This document shows positions 24,193-32,379 of a DNA stretch of 41,269 bases, piece by piece. The DNA lies in contig NZ_ASTG01000012.1 of NCBI RefSeq assembly GCF_000412635.1, positions 1 through 41,269 of the forward strand, given 5' to 3'. How positions within the stretch are numbered: the first letter of the stretch is position 1; every line of letters starts with the position of its first letter. Under the pieces are notes generated by a model. The model was not told the DNA's origin. It was given only the letters and a program-made list of their open reading frames with translations, and did no database searches. Source of the stretch: Sphingobium bisphenolivorans. Lineage in GTDB: Bacteria > Pseudomonadota > Alphaproteobacteria > Sphingomonadales > Sphingomonadaceae. The translations under genes and the position numbers were made by a program.

Positions 24193-24250
24193 TCGTCATG
24201 CCGCTTCTCGCGATGAGAAAGCGGGACCCCGGATCAAGTCCGGGGTGACG
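24193..24250. repeat. REP-like hairpin, copy C, between nusG and rplK
   Basis: Perfect hairpin ACCCCGGA (24226-24233), loop TCAAG, TCCGGGGT (24239-24246), followed by GAC. It is the reverse orientation of copies A and B: the loop is the complement of CTTGA. A diverged half-copy (CGTCATGCCGCTTCTCG and partner) lies just left of it. It interrupts the 190-base region between nusG and rplK. Confidence 0.7.
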
Positions 24251-24260
24251 AGCGTAATTC

Positions 24261-24797
24261 TTACTTCGACAGTTCGACCTGTTCGAAGTCCAGTTCGACC
24301 GGGGTGGCGCGGCCGAAGATCGACACGGACACCTTGACGCGGTTCTTTTCGAAATCCAGTTCCTCGACGGTGCCGTTGAAGCTGGCGAAGGGGCCGTCCA
24401 GCACCTTGACGCTGTCGCCGATTTCGTAATCGACATTGACCTTGTGCTTGGGCGCGGCCTCGGCTTCCTTCTGGGCGCCGAAATAGCGGGCGGCTTCGCT
24501 CTCGCTGATGGCCTGCGGCTTGCCCGAGGAGCCCAGGAAGCCGGTCACCTTGGGCGTGTTCTTGACGAGGTGGTAGATGTCGTCGTTCATCGCCAGCTTG
24601 GCGAGGACATAGCCCGGCATGAACTTGCGCTCGACCTGCACCTTCTTGCCGCGCTTCACCTCGGTCACCGTCTCGGTGGGGACTTCCACCTGCTCGACCA
24701 GCTGGGAAAGGCCCATGCGCTCGGCTTCGGACAGGATCGATTCCTTGACCTTGCTTTCGAAGCCCGAATAGGCGTGGATGATGTACCAGCGCGCCAT
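24261..24797 (-). CDS. nusG: Transcription termination/antitermination factor NusG
   Basis: A 178-residue elongation factor that binds RNA polymerase and couples it to Rho or to ribosomal protein S10. The NGN domain starts [15 protein letters not shown] and has the [10 protein letters not shown] segment; the C-terminal KOW domain is in [20 protein letters not shown]. It lies 30 bases after secE on the same strand. Confidence 0.98.
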   Translation of the reverse strand: MARWYIIHAYSGFESKVKESILSEAERMGLSQLVEQVEVPTETVTEVKRGKKVQVERKFMPGYVLAKLAMNDDIYHLVKNTPKVTGFLGSSGKPQAISESEAARYFGAQKEAEAAPKHKVNVDYEIGDSVKVLDGPFASFNGTVEELDFEKNRVKVSVSIFGRATPVELDFEQVELSK

Positions 24798-24827
24798 GTT
24801 TCCGTTTCAAACTCCCAGTTTCGCCGT

Positions 24828-25034
24828 TTAGGCCTGTCCGGCGGCGATGCTCAGCAGCCACTGAACGACCGCGCCGAAAAAGGTGTCGATGCCGAAGAAG
24901 AACAGGCCCAGCAGCGAAGTCATGATGACCACCATAACGCCGGTCATGATCGTCTCGCGGCCGGTGGGCCACACGATCTTCGACGCTTCGGTCTTCACCT
25001 GATTGACGAAATCGCTCGGAGAAACCTTCGCCAT
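24828..25034 (-). CDS. secE: Protein translocase subunit SecE
   Basis: A 68-residue single-pass SecE, the short form, and part of the SecYEG channel. The conserved amphipathic segment KTEASKIVWPTGRET precedes one hydrophobic helix (VMVVIMTSLLGLFFFGIDTF). The start at 25034 is the first ATG that gives the family N-terminus; the open frame upstream to 25199 encodes nothing recognisable. It lies between tRNA-Trp and nusG, the classic order. Confidence 0.96.
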   Translation of the reverse strand: MAKVSPSDFVNQVKTEASKIVWPTGRETIMTGVMVVIMTSLLGLFFFGIDTFFGAVVQWLLSIAAGQA

Positions 25035-25203
25035 CGCCTGTCCCAAACCCTTCGAACCAACACCAAAGCGCGAAGCAACAGTCCGCCCTCCCGATCCCGC
25101 CCTTGTCGGCGTCCGGGGGTGCGGCCGCTGACTTCGCGACCCATCTTCGCCTGCGCACTTAACCGCGAACCCTTGGTTTATCAAGGTTTCGCGGCCCAAT
25201 GCT

Positions 25204-25279
25204 TGGCAGGAGTGGAGGGACTCGAACCCCCGGCATTCGGTTTTGGAGACCGACGCTCTACCAGCTGAGCTACACTCCT
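25204..25279 (-). tRNA. tRNA-Trp (anticodon CCA)
   Basis: A 76-base cloverleaf on the minus strand. The acceptor arms AGGAGTG and CACTCCT are followed by G and an encoded CCA. The anticodon loop CTCCAAA carries CCA. The D arm GTAGCTCAGCTGGTAGAGC and the T arm around GGTTCGAGTCC are standard. It lies directly upstream of secE. Confidence 0.97.
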
Positions 25280-25297
25280 GTGCCGGCGAAGGAGGGC

Positions 25298-25326
25298 GCT
25301 TTAGCGTGGCCTGTCGGGGAGAGCAA
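25298..25326 (-). promoter_or_regulatory. Putative tRNA-Trp promoter
   Basis: TTGCTC (-35), a 17-base spacer and TAAAGC (-10) on the minus strand, ending 18 bases before the mature tRNA 5' end. Spacing is ideal; the hexamers are moderate matches. Confidence 0.4.
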
Positions 25327-25336
25327 GCGGGAAACT

Positions 25337-26560
25337 TTAGAGGAAGACGCCGCCCTTCATGATCCTGCGCACACGGCCCTGTACCGGCACGCGGTTGAAG
25401 GGGGTGTTGCCGGCCTGCGCCGCCATTTTCCCGGAATCGACGATCCAGGGGGCGTCGGGGTCGATGAAGATGAGGTCTGCCGCGCTCCGGGGGACGAAGC
25501 TGCCTGCGTCCACACCCAATATCCGTGCCGGATTGGCGCTGAGCAGCGTCATCAGGCGGTTGAACGAGACATGCCCCTCGCGCACCAGGTTGAGCGACAG
25601 CGCGAGCAGCGTTTCCGCGCCCGCCATCCCCGGCGCCGCGTCCGCGAAGGGGAGGCGCTTGTCCTCCGGCCCGCGCGGGTCGTGGCTGGAGGTGATGACA
25701 TCGACGGTGCCGTCCGCCACCGCCGCGATCGAGGCCTTGCGGTCATCCTCCGACCGCAGCGGGGGCGAAAGGCGCGCGAAGGTGCGGAAATTGGTCACCG
25801 CATTGTCGGCCAGGAACAGATAGGCCGGGCTGATGCCGCAGGTGACCTTCAGTCCCTCCGCCTTGGCGGCGCGGATCAGGTCGAAGCCGGCCCTGGTCGT
25901 CACCAGACGGAAGTGGATCGCGGCGCCGGTCGTGCGGGCGAGCATGATGTCACGGGCGATCGCCATCGCTTCGGCACAGGCTGGCGCATGGGGCAGGCCG
26001 AGGCGGGTTGCCGTCTCGCCGCTGGTGGCGACAGCCTTGCCCGCGAGGCCGCCATCCTCCGCGTGGGTGATGACGGTGAGGCCAAGGCCGGATGCATAGG
26101 ATAGCACGCGCATCATCACGCCTGAATCGGCGATCCACTGGCGCCCGGTGCCGACGGCCTTTGCGCCGGCAGCCTGCATCATGCCGATTTCGGCCAGTTC
26201 TATGCCCTTCAACCCGCGCGTGGCGGCGGCGATCGGGTGGACCCAGAAGTCCGGCTTGCCCGCACGGGTTGCGTGACGGATCAGAGCCGCCTCGTCGAGG
26301 GGGGAGGACTGGTCCGGCATCAATGCGGCGCGGGTGATGCCGCCGAAGTGGAAGGCGGGCTTGTCGGTCGCGAAGACGCCGAGGTCGATGAGGCCGGGCG
26401 CCACGACCAAGCCGCTGGCGTCGATCGTCTGGGCGTCTGGCGGCAGGGATACGTCACCGGTCGCGATGATGCGGTCGTCCTCGATCAGGATGGCGCCGCT
26501 CGCGAGGTCGCTGCCAGCGGGATCGGCAAGCTTGCCGTTGATGATGGCGAGCTTTGTCAT
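25337..26560 (-). CDS. pyrX: Dihydroorotase homologue without the metal-binding HxH (PyrC'/PyrX type)
   Basis: A 407-residue amidohydrolase-fold protein of the dihydroorotase family. In active enzymes the strand 1 motif reads DLHVH; here it is DLGVF (residues 59-63), so both zinc ligands are gone. The later positions are also altered, although THAEDGG keeps one histidine. This is the pattern of the non-catalytic PyrC' subunit that supports aspartate carbamoyltransferase in Pseudomonas-type enzymes. It lies 55 bases downstream of pyrB on the same strand, which supports that role. A separate, active pyrC would be expected elsewhere in the genome. Confidence 0.87.
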   Translation of the reverse strand: MTKLAIINGKLADPAGSDLASGAILIEDDRIIATGDVSLPPDAQTIDASGLVVAPGLIDLGVFATDKPAFHFGGITRAALMPDQSSPLDEAALIRHATRAGKPDFWVHPIAAATRGLKGIELAEIGMMQAAGAKAVGTGRQWIADSGVMMRVLSYASGLGLTVITHAEDGGLAGKAVATSGETATRLGLPHAPACAEAMAIARDIMLARTTGAAIHFRLVTTRAGFDLIRAAKAEGLKVTCGISPAYLFLADNAVTNFRTFARLSPPLRSEDDRKASIAAVADGTVDVITSSHDPRGPEDKRLPFADAAPGMAGAETLLALSLNLVREGHVSFNRLMTLLSANPARILGVDAGSFVPRSAADLIFIDPDAPWIVDSGKMAAQAGNTPFNRVPVQGRVRRIMKGGVFL

Positions 26561-26615
26561 TTCGCGTGCACCTCAATCTTCACATCGTCATTCCCGCGGA
26601 GGGGGCTGAGGCAGT

Positions 26616-27611
26616 TCATGCCCATCCCTCCACACCGCGTGCGCCGCGTGTCAGCACGTCCAGACAGGCCATCCGGATGGCGACACCCATTTCGACCTGC
26701 TCGGTAATGGCGGAGCGGTCGGGATGGTCCGCGACAACGCTCGAAATCTCGACGCCTCGATTCATGGGGCCGGGGTGCATCACCAGTGCGTCGCGCTTGG
26801 CGATGGCGAGGCGCTCCGGCGTGAGGCCGTAGAGCATATGATATTCGCGCGGAGAGGGGATGAAGGCCCCGTCCATCCGCTCATTCTGGAGGCGCAGCAT
26901 CATCACCACATCCGCGCCTTCCAGCCCCTCGTCCATGCGGTGGAAGGGTGTCGCGCCCAGCATCTCGACCTCCGGCGGCATCAGCGTCGGCGGGGCGACC
27001 GCGCGGACCTGCGCTCCCAAGGCGGCGAGGCAGAGCATGTTCGAGCGCGCCACCCGGCTGTGCAGCACGTCGCCGCAGATTGCGACGATCAGCCCTTCGA
27101 AGCCCCCCTTGCGCCGCCGGATGGTGAGCGCGTCGAGCAGCGCTTGCGTCGGGTGCTGGTGCCAGCCATCGCCCGCGTTCAGGACGGGGCAGTCGACCTT
27201 GTCGGCGATCAGCGCTACCGCGCCCGAACTGGCATGGCGGATGACGATGACGTCGGCGGCCATGGCGTTGAGCGTCATCGCCGTGTCGATCAGCGTCTCG
27301 CCCTTCTTCACGCTGGACGTGGCGGCCGCCATGTTGACCACGTCCGCCCCCAGCCGCTTGCCCGCGATCTCGAAGGACAGCAGGGTCCGCGTCGAATTTT
27401 CGAAAAAGGCGTTGATCTGGGTCATGCCCTTCAGCCGGTCGTCATGCTTGCGCGCGCCACCCCGGTTGCTCTTCGCCCAATGTTCCGCCTCATCGAGCAG
27501 GAACCGTATTTCCCACGGTTTCAGGTCTGCGATGGAGAGGAGATGCCGATGCGGAAACAGCGCCCGGCCAGCAAGGTCAGGCGAGGCGGATGGGACGGTG
27601 ATGTCGGGCAT
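26616..27611 (-). CDS. pyrB: Aspartate carbamoyltransferase catalytic subunit
   Basis: Condenses carbamoyl phosphate and aspartate in pyrimidine synthesis. It is 331 residues, long for the family because of about 20 extra N-terminal residues, as in pseudomonad PyrB that pairs with PyrC'. The carbamoyl phosphate loop FFENSTRT is at 69-76; [10 protein letters not shown] and HPGPMNRG carry further active-site residues. No pyrI is present. It starts 31 bases after the flavoprotein gene and is followed by the inactive dihydroorotase. Confidence 0.95.
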   Translation of the reverse strand: MPDITVPSASPDLAGRALFPHRHLLSIADLKPWEIRFLLDEAEHWAKSNRGGARKHDDRLKGMTQINAFFENSTRTLLSFEIAGKRLGADVVNMAAATSSVKKGETLIDTAMTLNAMAADVIVIRHASSGAVALIADKVDCPVLNAGDGWHQHPTQALLDALTIRRRKGGFEGLIVAICGDVLHSRVARSNMLCLAALGAQVRAVAPPTLMPPEVEMLGATPFHRMDEGLEGADVVMMLRLQNERMDGAFIPSPREYHMLYGLTPERLAIAKRDALVMHPGPMNRGVEISSVVADHPDRSAITEQVEMGVAIRMACLDVLTRGARGVEGWA

Positions 27612-27642
27612 GAGCCGCCTTTAGGCGAGGAGAGGCGGAAGC

Positions 27643-29253
27643 TCAAGCGCGGCCGAGCCAGCGTCCGAGCAGCGCGCCGTCCTTCAGCACCTCGCGGGCG
27701 GCATTGTGGCCCGGAGCGCCCGTCACCCCGCCGCCCGGATGGGTGCCCGCGCCGCACATATAAAGCCCCTTGAGCGGCCCGCGATAGGCGCCATGGCCGA
27801 GCACCGGCCGCGCCGCCCAAAGCTGGTCTAGCGTCATATTGCCATGCATGATGTCGCCGTCGACCAGACCGAACTTGCGCTCCAGATCCAGCGGCGAGAG
27901 GATATCGCGCGCGATCACCGAACGGGCGAAACCGGGCGCATAGCCGTCCACCGTCGCGATGATATGGTCCGCCGCTACCTCCCGCTCATCATCCCAACTG
28001 CGTCCGTCTGGCAGCTGCGGCGCGAATTGCTGGCAGAAGAGGCTCGCGACATGGCAGCCCTTCGGCGCGAGGCTGTCGTCCACGGTAGAGGGGATCAGCA
28101 TTTCCACGATCGGCTGACGCGACCAGCCCTCCCGCTTCGCATCCATGAAGGCGCGGTCCATATAGTCGAGCGTGGGGGCCAGGATGATGCCGGACTGGTG
28201 ATGCTCCCCCGGGCCCGGCATGCAGGTGAAGTCGGGCAGCGCGGACAGAGCGAGGTTCATGCGGAAGGTGCCCGATCCGGTCTTGAAACCGCGCACGCGC
28301 TTCAGGAAATCGGCGGGGAGGTCGGCCGCGTTCATCAGCCGCTCGTACAGCAATTTGGGTCCGACATTGGCGATGACGGCGCGCGCCGTCACTTCCTCAC
28401 CGCTTTCCAGCCGGACGCCGACTGCCCGGGCCCCGTCGACCAGCACGGAGGCGACGGGGGCTTCCAGGCTGATGTCCACGCCCATGGCGCGCACCACATG
28501 CGCCATGATTTGCGTGATCGCGCCCATGCCGCCGACGCTGTGGCCCCAAGACCCGCGTTTTCCGTTCACCGCGCCGATAACATGATGCAGCAGCACATAG
28601 GCGCTGCCTGGCGTGTCGGGGGAAGCATAATTGCCCACCACCGCGTCGAAGCCGAAGACAGCCTTCACGGCATCGCTCTCGAACCAGCCGTCAAGGAAGC
28701 CGCGCGCCGATTTCGCCAGCAGGTCCAGCACATCGCGCTGCTGTTGCAGCGAAAGTCTTGCGAGTCCTCGGCCCTGCCTGAGCGCGGCGACCAGCATCGG
28801 CAGGCCGCCGCCGGCATTGGGCGGCGTCCGAAGCATCAGGCCGCGGAGCACATCGGCGACGGCCTCCAGCGCCTGATGATAAGTGGGCAGGGCGGCTGCG
28901 TCCCTGACGCTGAACTTGGCAAATTCCGCCTGACTCCGCCCGATGCCGCCGCCGAGCTTCAGATAGCGGCCGTCAGGCTGGGGCAGGAAGTTGGCGATCG
29001 GCCGTTCGATCACGCGATAGCCATGCTCCACGAGCTTCATGTCGCGGATGACCTTGGGATGAAGCAGGCTGACGGTGTAGCTGGCGGTCGAGTTGCGGAA
29101 GCCCGGGGCGAACTCCTCGGTTACCGCCGCGCCGCCGACGATGCCGCGCCGTTCGAGGATGCGCACCTTATACCCCGCTCTTGCGAGGTAGAAGGCGCAA
29201 ACCAGCCCATTATGCCCGCCGCCGATGATGACGGCGTCATAGTGCCGGGTCAT
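27643..29253 (-). CDS. FAD-dependent oxidoreductase, phytoene desaturase-like (PYROXD2 group)
   Basis: A 536-residue flavoprotein. The N-terminal Rossmann motif is IIGGGHNGLVCA (GxGxxG at 11-16), followed by LERRGIVGGAAVTEE. The C-terminal FAD segment is LYMCGAGTHPGGGVTGAPGHNAA, typical of the CrtI/PYROXD2 superfamily; its GHNGL and GGGVTGAPG motifs favour PYROXD2-like proteins over carotenoid desaturases. No carotenoid genes are adjacent. The ATG at 29253 is preferred; 29268 is possible. It precedes pyrB by 31 bases, so the two may be cotranscribed, although no metabolic link is obvious. Substrate unknown. Confidence 0.87.
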   Translation of the reverse strand: MTRHYDAVIIGGGHNGLVCAFYLARAGYKVRILERRGIVGGAAVTEEFAPGFRNSTASYTVSLLHPKVIRDMKLVEHGYRVIERPIANFLPQPDGRYLKLGGGIGRSQAEFAKFSVRDAAALPTYHQALEAVADVLRGLMLRTPPNAGGGLPMLVAALRQGRGLARLSLQQQRDVLDLLAKSARGFLDGWFESDAVKAVFGFDAVVGNYASPDTPGSAYVLLHHVIGAVNGKRGSWGHSVGGMGAITQIMAHVVRAMGVDISLEAPVASVLVDGARAVGVRLESGEEVTARAVIANVGPKLLYERLMNAADLPADFLKRVRGFKTGSGTFRMNLALSALPDFTCMPGPGEHHQSGIILAPTLDYMDRAFMDAKREGWSRQPIVEMLIPSTVDDSLAPKGCHVASLFCQQFAPQLPDGRSWDDEREVAADHIIATVDGYAPGFARSVIARDILSPLDLERKFGLVDGDIMHGNMTLDQLWAARPVLGHGAYRGPLKGLYMCGAGTHPGGGVTGAPGHNAAREVLKDGALLGRWLGRA

Positions 29254-29317
29254 GCCCCGTCGGATCATCGTGGCGGAGATCGACTTCGATCATAAGCGCG
29301 CTCGATCAAATGCAATA

Positions 29318-29333
29318 TTATACGTGTGTATAA
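29318..29333. promoter_or_regulatory. Perfect palindrome TTATAC-GTGT-GTATAA, possible operator
   Basis: Two 6-bp arms around four bases, in the 116-base gap upstream of the flavoprotein gene. It overlaps a TATAAT-like sequence read on the minus strand, so a repressor bound here could block that gene. It is A/T-rich in a G/C-rich context. No regulator gene is adjacent. Confidence 0.4.
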
Positions 29334-29369
29334 CAGAGGGCCGGGCGCGGCAAGCCTTGCCTCGGCGGA

Positions 29370-30359
29370 TCAATGCGCGGTCGCGAGCGCACCTTCCGCA
29401 TCAGCGGCCGCGCCATATCGCCGGGCGAGAATGGCGCAGGCCATGAGCTGGATCTGGTGGAACAGCATGATCGGCAGCAGCATCGGCCCGACAATGCTCG
29501 GCGGGAAGAGAACGCCCGCGATCGGCACGCCTGATGCCAGGCTCTTCTTCGAACCGCAGAATTGCAGCACGATCGCGTCAGCCCTGGGCAGGCCGAGCAA
29601 CCGCCCAAGCAGCAGGGTGAACAGCAGGACCAAGATCAATAGGACGACGCAGATCAGCGCGAGCAGCGCCAGTTCGGTCCGCGAAATCTTGTGCCACAAT
29701 CCTTCCACCACCGCTGCACTGAAGGCGGCATAGACGACGAGCAGGATCGAGGATCGGTCGACGCGCCCGATCAGCGCCTTGTGCCGCGAGACGAAGCCGC
29801 CGATCCAGGGACGGGCAAGATGCCCTATGACGAAGGGCAGCAGCAACTGGAGCATGATGTCCTTGACCGAGGACAAGGACACAAGGCTCCCGCTGCCGCT
29901 CTTCCCCATCAGCAGCGCGACCAGCAAGGGTGTGAGCAGGATGCCGAGCAGGTTGGAGAAGGAGGCGCTGACCACTGCCGCCGCCACATTGCCGCGCGCG
30001 ATCGCGGTAAAGGCGATGGAGGACTGAACCGTGGAGGGCAGCAGCGTCAGGAACAGCAAGCCCGCGCGCATCGAGAGCGGGAGCGTTTCGATCTGCTGCA
30101 GCGAGAGGCCGATCAGCGGGAAGACCAGAAAGGTGGTCGCAAGCGTCGCCAGATGCAGCTTCCACGCCCTGGCGCCGCTCCAGATTGCCTCCCGCGAAAG
30201 CTTCGCGCCATGGAGGAAGAAGAGCAGCACGATGCCCGCGTCGGCGACCGCGCCGGCTATCCGCGCGCCGTCACCGCGTGCGGGCAGGAGCGAGGCAAGC
30301 GCTATGGTCGCCAGCAGCAGAAGCAGAAACGGATCGAGGAGGGATCGCAGGCGGGCCAT
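29370..30359 (-). CDS. SLC10A7-like bile acid:sodium symporter family transporter
   Basis: A 329-residue integral membrane protein with about ten hydrophobic helices, of the SBF-like group (PF13593, the YfeH/SLC10A7 branch). Markers are FFLHGAKLSRE after the second helix, LPSTVQSSIAFTAIARGN in the middle, and QFCGSKKSLASGVPIA near the C-terminus. Substrate not known; SLC10A7 relatives do not transport bile acids. It stands between the methyltransferase gene and the flavoprotein, all on the minus strand. Confidence 0.88.
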   Translation of the reverse strand: MARLRSLLDPFLLLLLATIALASLLPARGDGARIAGAVADAGIVLLFFLHGAKLSREAIWSGARAWKLHLATLATTFLVFPLIGLSLQQIETLPLSMRAGLLFLTLLPSTVQSSIAFTAIARGNVAAAVVSASFSNLLGILLTPLLVALLMGKSGSGSLVSLSSVKDIMLQLLLPFVIGHLARPWIGGFVSRHKALIGRVDRSSILLVVYAAFSAAVVEGLWHKISRTELALLALICVVLLILVLLFTLLLGRLLGLPRADAIVLQFCGSKKSLASGVPIAGVLFPPSIVGPMLLPIMLFHQIQLMACAILARRYGAAADAEGALATAH

Positions 30360-30413
30360 GGCAGGCCATTTAGGGAAGCATATGGCCGTTGGATAGCCCG
30401 ATGCGCGCGGCAG

Positions 30414-31265
30414 TCACTCCGGCTTCTTCTTCAGCGCCTCCGCCAGCGACACGGTAGCGCTGCCCCGCCGGGCGGGTTTCGCCTGGCTGGGATCGGGCTT
30501 CCACCCGCTCAGATAAAGGATCGCCATCTGTTCCGCAGTCCGCCCGTCGGCATCGGCCGCGCCGGCAAAATGCTGCGCCGCCCCGATTAGCGCTTCCCGC
30601 CGCAGCATCGGCGGGCGGGACGCCAGCACATTGCCCGCGCCCATGCCGCGCAAATCGTGCATCAGCCGCAGCACATCGCCATAGCGCACGCTCAGCGTCT
30701 CGCTGTCGGCGACCGGCATGGCAAAGCCCGCACGGCTCAGCAGGTCGCCCGCCGACCGGACATCCACTTGCGGATGCACATGCTGGCCCGGCCGCTCGCC
30801 TTCGCCCGCCATCAGCGCGGCGCGCAGCTTGGGCAGCGTGCCAGCGCCGGTGAAGGCCGCCAGCATCAGTCCGTCGGGCCGCAGTACCCGGCGCATCAGG
30901 ATGAGCGCGCCCGGGAGGTCGTTGACGCTGTCGAGCGTGCCGCAAGCCACCACCAGGTCGAAACTGTCGTCAGCGAAGGGAAGGGCATCTTCATCCGCCT
31001 GCACGCCCCCTTGAGCGCGTGCGGCGATGAAGCCGGGATCGACGCAGACGACCTGCTTGCCCGTCGCCTCCAACGCCCTGCGCGCGCTGTCATCCGGGCA
31101 GCCGATCACCAGTGCTTCGGGCAGGTCGCGCTGCACGTCGCGCAGCCGGTCGAGCAGTTCGTCCAGCATCGCGCGATAGAGGAAATCATGCTCGGCGAAA
31201 TGCAGCATCATCCGGTCGCGCCGCCGGGCTCGCAGCGATCTGTCGAAGATGTCGGGGCTGGTCAT
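30414..31265 (-). CDS. SAM-dependent methyltransferase-fold protein, NDUFAF5-like
   Basis: A 283-residue class I methyltransferase-fold protein. The N-terminal signature SPDIFDRSLRARRRDRM is characteristic of the NDUFAF5 group, whose mitochondrial member hydroxylates an arginine of complex I subunit NDUFS7. The SAM motif region is EALVIGCPDDSARR, and DLVVACGTLDSVNDLPGAL corresponds to motifs II-III. Motif I lacks the usual GxGxG, as in NDUFAF5. The ATG at 31265 is chosen because the signature starts there. It is divergent from comF. Confidence 0.85.
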   Translation of the reverse strand: MTSPDIFDRSLRARRRDRMMLHFAEHDFLYRAMLDELLDRLRDVQRDLPEALVIGCPDDSARRALEATGKQVVCVDPGFIAARAQGGVQADEDALPFADDSFDLVVACGTLDSVNDLPGALILMRRVLRPDGLMLAAFTGAGTLPKLRAALMAGEGERPGQHVHPQVDVRSAGDLLSRAGFAMPVADSETLSVRYGDVLRLMHDLRGMGAGNVLASRPPMLRREALIGAAQHFAGAADADGRTAEQMAILYLSGWKPDPSQAKPARRGSATVSLAEALKKKPE

Positions 31266-31309
31266 GGCGGGCCTTGTGCATCGGGCAAGGAGCGGGAACA
31301 AGGGCGAAC

Positions 31310-32068
31310 ATGAGCATGGCCCGCCTGAGCAAGACCGTTCCCCTGTTGAAGGCCGCGCTGCGCCCTGCGGTCGACTATGCCCTGCCGCCGCGCTGCCCCG
31401 GCTGCGGCGTGATTGTGGAGGCCGACCATAGCTTCTGCCTGTCCTGCTGGAGCGGGATGCGGTTCCTGAGCGAACCGAGTTGCGCCCGCTGCGGCGTGCC
31501 GTTCGACTATGACCGGGGGGAGGGCGCCGAGTGCGGCGCCTGCATCGCGGAGCCGCCCCCGTTCGACAGCGCCCGGGCCGTGCTGGCCTATGGCGATGTC
31601 GCCCGTGCGGTGGCGCTCCGGCTCAAATATGGCCGGCGGATCGGCCTTGCGCGTCTGATCGCCGGGCAGATGGCGCGGCGGGTGCCCCCGACCGCAGAGC
31701 TGCCCGTCATCATCCCGGTGCCGCTCCACCGCTGGCGGCTGTGGTGGCGCGGCTTCAACCAGTCGGCATTGATCGCGAAGCATCTTGGCCGGCTGACGGG
31801 ACTTGCCGTCGACAATCATGCTCTGCGGCGCACCCGGCGCACCCAGCCGTTGCGCGGCATGAACCCCCGCGTGAGGGCCAAGGCCGTGCGCGGCGCCTTC
31901 GCCGTGGAGCCGGATCACAATCTGGCGGGCAGAGCGGTGCTGTTGATCGACGATGTGCATACCAGCGGGGCGACAGCGGCAGCGTGCGCGCGGGCGCTGA
32001 AACGCAGCGGCGCCACGAGCGTTCATCTCCTGTGCTGGGCGCGGGTCCTGCCCGACGAGGCCGATTGA
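31310..32068 (+). CDS. comF: ComF family phosphoribosyltransferase-like protein
   Basis: A 252-residue protein. The N-terminus has zinc-ligand pairs CPGC, CLSC, CARC and CGAC (about 25-75), then a type I phosphoribosyltransferase-like domain with the PRPP loop VLLIDDVHTSGATA near residue 210. AAGGG lies five bases before the ATG; a second ATG is two codons on. ComF proteins help handle incoming single-stranded DNA in natural transformation, but the family is widespread in bacteria not known to be competent. First of a four-gene plus-strand set ending in DUF1178. Confidence 0.92.
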   Translation: MSMARLSKTVPLLKAALRPAVDYALPPRCPGCGVIVEADHSFCLSCWSGMRFLSEPSCARCGVPFDYDRGEGAECGACIAEPPPFDSARAVLAYGDVARAVALRLKYGRRIGLARLIAGQMARRVPPTAELPVIIPVPLHRWRLWWRGFNQSALIAKHLGRLTGLAVDNHALRRTRRTQPLRGMNPRVRAKAVRGAFAVEPDHNLAGRAVLLIDDVHTSGATAAACARALKRSGATSVHLLCWARVLPDEAD

Positions 32069-32117
32069 CAAAAGCGTGCCGAGCCACAATTTCGGCGCCC
32101 AAGGAGTGATCGAGAAT

Positions 32118-32375
32118 ATGGCGAAGGTCGAAATCTATACCAAGGCCTGGTGCGGCTATTGCGCGCGGGCAAAGTCCTTGCTCCAGGGCAAGGGCATCAA
32201 CTTCGAGGAATATGACATCACCATGGGCGGCCCCAAGCGCGCCGAGATGCTCGACCGCGCCAATGGCGGGACCACCGTGCCGCAGATCTTCATCGACGGT
32301 CGCCATATCGGCGGCAGCGACGACATGGCCGCTCTCGACCGGCAGGGTAAGCTCGACCGGCTGCTGGGGCTCTGA
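32118..32375 (+). CDS. grxC: Glutaredoxin 3 with CGYC active site
   Basis: An 85-residue class I glutaredoxin that reduces disulfides with glutathione. The active site is CGYC (12-15) in place of the usual CPYC. The cis-proline motif TVPQIFIDG and the GGSDDM glutathione-binding motif are intact. AAGGAG lies 11 bases before the ATG at 32118, with an in-frame GTG closer to it; the ATG gives the family N-terminus MAKVEIYTK. It lies 49 bases after comF and is followed within five bases by a nitrilase-family gene. Confidence 0.93.
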   Translation: MAKVEIYTKAWCGYCARAKSLLQGKGINFEEYDITMGGPKRAEMLDRANGGTTVPQIFIDGRHIGGSDDMAALDRQGKLDRLLGL

Positions 32376-32379
32376 ACAG

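Noticed and set aside
27844..29295. 483-codon plus-strand frame opposite the flavoprotein gene
   Set aside because: Antisense shadow without recognisable motifs; the opposite strand has both FAD-binding signatures.
31296..31309. GAAC-N6-GAAC upstream of comF as a second LexA box
   Set aside because: Spacing is six bases rather than seven, so it does not fit the alphaproteobacterial LexA operator.
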